This document shows, in pieces, positions 4,755 to 6,595 of a stretch of 6,595 nt of DNA. The position numbers and the translations under genes are program-made. Every line of letters starts with the position of its first letter. Position 1 is the stretch's first letter. This DNA comes from Bacillota bacterium (GTDB lineage: Bacteria; Bacillota; Clostridia; Peptostreptococcales; Anaerovoracaceae): the NCBI GenBank assembly GCA_017431395.1, contig JAFRLD010000116.1:1-6595 (forward strand), given 5' to 3'. The notes under the pieces were generated by a model. The model was not told the DNA's origin. It saw nothing but the letters and a program-made list of their open reading frames with translations, and did not search any database.

Positions 4755-6131
4755 ATGCATATTTACGAACGGGGATTTCAATTCGGAATGGGGATCGGCA
4801 TGAAGCTGATGCCAGCCTCTAAGCAAAAGCTGGTCTCAGGGCCGGGAAGCCTGACTGAAGTGCCTGGACTGCTCGCGGAGCAGGGGCTCGAGAAGCCTCT
4901 TATCGTGACCGGACCCAGAGTGTCGAAAACGGACTTCTTCCAAAGGCTGGCCCGCGCGCTGAAGGAAAGCGGAAGGGAAGCAGCCATATTTAACGAAGTC
5001 GAGCCGGATCCATCGACAGACCTCATAGGCCGTGTCATATCTGCGTATGAAAGCAATGGATGTGACTGCTTCATTGCTCTCGGCGGCGGATCCAACATGG
5101 ACGCCGCCAAGGCCGCGGCAGCTGCGCTGGCGCGGCCCGGCAAGACCCTGCAGCAGCTGGGAGGCGTCATGAAAGTCCGGAGCAAGACTCCCTACATGAT
5201 CGCGATCCCAACGACCGCAGGGACCGGATCAGAATGCACCGTGGCAGCGGTCGTAACGGACAGCAAGACGCATCGTAAATTCGCGATAAACGACCCATGC
5301 CTCTGCCCGGATGCCGCGGTCCTTGACGCGGACCTGACGGCAGGACTTCCATCGCACGTGGTGGCAGCGACCGGCATGGACGCGCTGACGCATGCCATCG
5401 AGGCCTGGCTGAACCGGCCGTACCATAAGAGGGGGACCCCGCGTCAGTGCGCGCAGGCGGTGCACGATATCATGATGTACCTGCCGTTCGTATACGAGGC
5501 CGCACGGGCGGGGGAGAAGGCGCCCGCGGTTACGGCTACTGGGGACCCCTCGACTGGAGCACCAGCCGCTGCGGAAACCCAGGCTGCAGTTACAGCAACA
5601 GCCTCGGTCGCCGAGGAAGCCCCGGCGAGCGTGGATATGTCCCGGGCTCGCCAAAAGCTGCTGGAGGCATCGTACCTGGCCGGCCAGGCCTTCACCGTCG
5701 CCTGCGTTGGCAATGTCCATGCGATCGCCCATACGCTCGGCGGCCTTTACCACATTCCCCATGGAGAGGCGAACGCAGTGCTGCTTCCGGTCATTCTCGA
5801 AGATTACGGCAGTAAGGTATGGAGGCCGCTCGCAGCGCTCGTACGTGAAGCAAGGCTGGAACATTTGCTCGGAAGCACCGTGCCGCAGGGAAGCGCTACC
5901 GGTGCGCTGCACACAGAGCAAAATGAACATCTGGCGGAAACACTGATCGCCCGGATCCGGCAGATGAACCGGGAAATGGGACTTCCGGAAACGTTTTCGC
6001 AGATCCGGGAGGAGGAGTTTGACCAGATGGCTGCCTGGGCCACCAAAGAAGCGAATCCGCTCTATCCGGTGCCGGTCATCTACGGACCGGAAGATGTGAA
6101 GCGGATCTTAAGGCAGGTCAGCCGGATCTAA
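4755..6131 (+). CDS. Iron-containing alcohol dehydrogenase with in-frame repeat insertion
   Basis: This is a group III (iron-activated) NAD(P)-dependent alcohol dehydrogenase/aldehyde reductase, related to lactaldehyde reductase and butanol dehydrogenases. AGGAG at 4744-4748 lies 6 nt before the ATG. Key blocks are the nucleotide-binding FIALGGGSNMDAAKA (106-120), IPTTAGTGSE (151-160), and metal ligands by family alignment D209 and H213 (MDALTHAIEAW), H322 (VHAIAHTLGG) and H336 (HIPHGEANA). The spacings 209/213 and 322/336 match those of the family, so the site looks complete. The protein is 458 residues against a usual ~380-400. Most of the excess is an Ala/Thr/Pro-rich two-copy repeat at 256-294, between EAARAGEK and the conserved RARQKLLEASYLAGQAF segment. 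A smaller Gly/Ser/Thr stretch lies at 373-388. Expected role is to reduce the aldehyde released by the aldolase (inference from context). Confidence 0.9.
   Translation: MHIYERGFQFGMGIGMKLMPASKQKLVSGPGSLTEVPGLLAEQGLEKPLIVTGPRVSKTDFFQRLARALKESGREAAIFNEVEPDPSTDLIGRVISAYESNGCDCFIALGGGSNMDAAKAAAAALARPGKTLQQLGGVMKVRSKTPYMIAIPTTAGTGSECTVAAVVTDSKTHRKFAINDPCLCPDAAVLDADLTAGLPSHVVAATGMDALTHAIEAWLNRPYHKRGTPRQCAQAVHDIMMYLPFVYEAARAGEKAPAVTATGDPSTGAPAAAETQAAVTATASVAEEAPASVDMSRARQKLLEASYLAGQAFTVACVGNVHAIAHTLGGLYHIPHGEANAVLLPVILEDYGSKVWRPLAALVREARLEHLLGSTVPQGSATGALHTEQNEHLAETLIARIRQMNREMGLPETFSQIREEEFDQMAAWATKEANPLYPVPVIYGPEDVKRILRQVSRI
5520..5639 (+). repeat. Diverged 60-nt two-copy repeat (20 residues, VTAT...APA) in the dehydrogenase
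   Basis: Residues 256-275 and 276-295 align with a 20-residue offset. VTAT recurs at 259 and 279, and APA at 269-271 and 289-291; 8 of 20 positions are identical by hand alignment. The DNA copies are 5520-5579 and 5580-5639. The stretch is rich in Ala, Thr, Pro and Glu and has no known domain. It contains GGAGCACCAGCCG (5556-5568), one base different from GGAGCACCGGCCG in the regulator repeat, and SVAEEAPA, close to SVEEAPG of that repeat. A common source is possible, but the words are short and the shared amino acids (Gly, Ala, Pro) are common. Confidence 0.7.
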
Positions 6132-6152
6132 GCGAAAGAGAATACAGATCCG
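6123..6152 (+). terminator. Possible weak terminator or stem-loop over the dehydrogenase stop codon
   Basis: CGGATCT (6123-6129) is a perfect inverted match of AGATCCG (6146-6152), with a 16-nt loop, followed by only three T residues. The stem overlaps the stop codon. The short U tract makes it a poor intrinsic terminator, but it is the only candidate directly at the end of the operon. Confidence 0.3.
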
Positions 6153-6260
6153 TTTCGTGAGCTTAATAATCACAGACTCTGCGGTCTCAGAAAAAAATGC
6201 TGGACGATTTGACCTAAATCAGCAGTAAAATATTGGAATCGCAGGACGGTCCAAGCTGAA

Positions 6261-6303
6261 TTGTTGTAAAAATCACGGTGATTCAAGGTGGTTTTTACAA
6301 CAA
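6261..6303. repeat. Strong hairpin, 16-bp arms
   Basis: The arm 6261-6276 (TTGTTGTAAAAATCAC) and the arm 6288-6303 (GTGGTTTTTACAACAA) are inverted copies. The outer 12 bp match perfectly; one mismatch (T6273 against G6291, a wobble in RNA) precedes three more pairs. The loop is 11 nt. No U tract follows on either strand beyond the A/T-rich arms, so this is not a standard terminator. It may be a protein-binding dyad, a structured RNA, or an element end. Confidence 0.8.
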
Positions 6304-6315
6304 ATGAGTGGAAAA

Positions 6316-6352
6316 TTGTAAAGAAACATATGTTCTGGAGCGTTTTTTACAA
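6316..6352. repeat. Second TTGTAAA-armed hairpin
   Basis: TTGTAAA (6316-6322) and TTTACAA (6346-6352) are inverted, and AAAC (6324-6327) pairs with GTTT (6342-6345) with G6323 bulged, giving an 11-bp stem. The heptamers sit exactly 52 bp downstream of the equivalent heptamers in the preceding hairpin (6264-6270 and 6294-6300) and have the same 37-bp span, so the pair looks like a diverged tandem duplication or an array of dyad binding sites. The interior sequences of the two are poorly conserved. Confidence 0.6.
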
Positions 6353-6471
6353 CGATTTTACCATAATTTGGGGATAGCCAGCCTTTGGAAGAGTTTGAGG
6401 GCATCAAGGAACGGATATAAATGCTTCCTGGAGAGAGCAACGTTGACATGGAAAAAAATGTATTGTAAGTT

Positions 6472-6500
6472 TTGGCCTGAAACCACATGTTTTTTATAAT
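6472..6500 (+). promoter_or_regulatory. Possible rightward promoter leading out of the window
   Basis: A perfect -10 TATAAT at 6495-6500 lies 17 bp after TTGGCC (6472-6477), a four-of-six match to the -35 consensus. A second option is TTGACA at 6443-6448 with TAAGTT at 6466-6471 after 17 bp. The region is AT-rich, so chance matches are likely. If real, transcription would start near 6507, just before the TTGTAAA at 6515-6521. Confidence 0.4.
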
Positions 6501-6563
6501 TTTCGACGAAAAAATTGTAAAAATGGGGTCGAAACCGGCCGTTCTATACAAAAATTGCAAGGT

Positions 6564-6581
6564 GGACCGTACGGACCGTAC
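6564..6581 (+). repeat. 9-bp direct repeat GGACCGTAC x2
   Basis: GGACCGTAC occurs twice back to back (6564-6572 and 6573-6581); the join contains the palindrome CCGTACGG. A related GGACGGTCC lies at 6244-6252, at the left side of the AT-rich block. Too short to assign; it could be a binding site or a boundary mark. Confidence 0.45.
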
Positions 6582-6595
6582 CCCGAAGTGTGGAC

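Larger units (their letters stand above)
6132..6595. other. AT-rich intergenic region with no supported gene
   Basis: About 460 bases follow the dehydrogenase with clearly lower GC than the genes and no reading frame I can assign. The stretch holds two hairpins with TTGTAAA/TTTACAA arms (6261-6303 and 6316-6352), another TTGTAAA at 6515-6521, a possible promoter at 6472-6500 and a 9-bp direct repeat near the end. The base composition change and the clustered inverted repeats could mark the edge of a mobile or acquired segment, or a control region for a gene beyond the window. Neither can be shown from here. Confidence 0.6.

Noticed and set aside
6157..6173. Third operator-like site GTGA-N9-TCAC after the dehydrogenase
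   Set aside because: The spacer is one base longer and the interior does not match the two promoter sites; it is not near a clear promoter, so it is mentioned only as a loose resemblance.
6174..6200. Hairpin AGAC-TCTGCG-GTCT as a terminator
   Set aside because: The stem is only 4 bp and is followed by an A run, not T, on the + strand; on the - strand the T run precedes the stem.
6273..6560. Open frame of 95 codons on the - strand in the AT-rich region
   Set aside because: It runs through both hairpins, has no family resemblance that I can recognise, and I see no convincing ribosome site. More likely a chance frame in non-coding DNA.
6523..6595. ATG with an open frame to the window end on the + strand
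   Set aside because: Only 24 codons are visible and no ribosome site precedes it (TTGTAAAAATG). It could be the start of the next gene but cannot be supported.

Overview
The window reads as a gene-dense, fairly GC-rich stretch from an anaerobic Firmicute, probably a Clostridia or Lachnospiraceae-like gut bacterium. This is inferred from the gene families (an OYE-type flavin reductase with a cysteine cluster, a two-domain class II aldolase, an iron alcohol dehydrogenase, an FGGY kinase remnant), the strong AGGAG ribosome sites and the tight same-strand packing. All recognised genes are on the + strand. The last ~460 bases are AT-rich, carry no gene I can support, and contain paired hairpins.

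Layout: (1) 1-2589 holds the 3' part of an FAD/NAD(P)-dependent oxidoreductase gene and an OYE-family NADH:flavin oxidoreductase gene, probably one operon, ending at a weak candidate terminator. (2) 2653-2725 is a promoter flanked by two near-identical 16-bp sites of the form GTGA-N8-TCAC, plausible operators. (3) 2771-6131 is a second operon: class II aldolase, TetR-family regulator (overlapping by 7 nt), a 51-codon remnant of an FGGY sugar kinase, and an iron-containing alcohol dehydrogenase. Kinase, aldolase and alcohol dehydrogenase together resemble the logic of fucose/rhamnose-type dissimilation (phosphorylate a ketose, cleave it, reduce the aldehyde), but the kinase has lost nearly all of its body. 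(4) 6132-6595 is an AT-rich intergenic region with two TTGTAAA-armed hairpins and a possible rightward promoter leading out of the window.

The most striking signal cuts across the genes. Three of the four complete genes carry long in-frame repetitive insertions placed between conserved blocks of an otherwise intact enzyme or regulator fold. They are a 51-nt (17-residue) tandem repeat with core SNWxGNP in the OYE protein, a 36-nt (12-residue) GAPAG repeat in the TetR ligand-binding domain, and a diverged 60-nt (20-residue) two-copy Ala/Thr/Pro repeat in the alcohol dehydrogenase. Every period is a multiple of three, so the frame survives copy-number change. The repeats differ in sequence, although the TetR and dehydrogenase inserts share short words. 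This could be a genome-wide habit of in-frame repeat insertion, comparable in outcome to Rickettsia palindromic elements; a whole-genome search is needed to test that.
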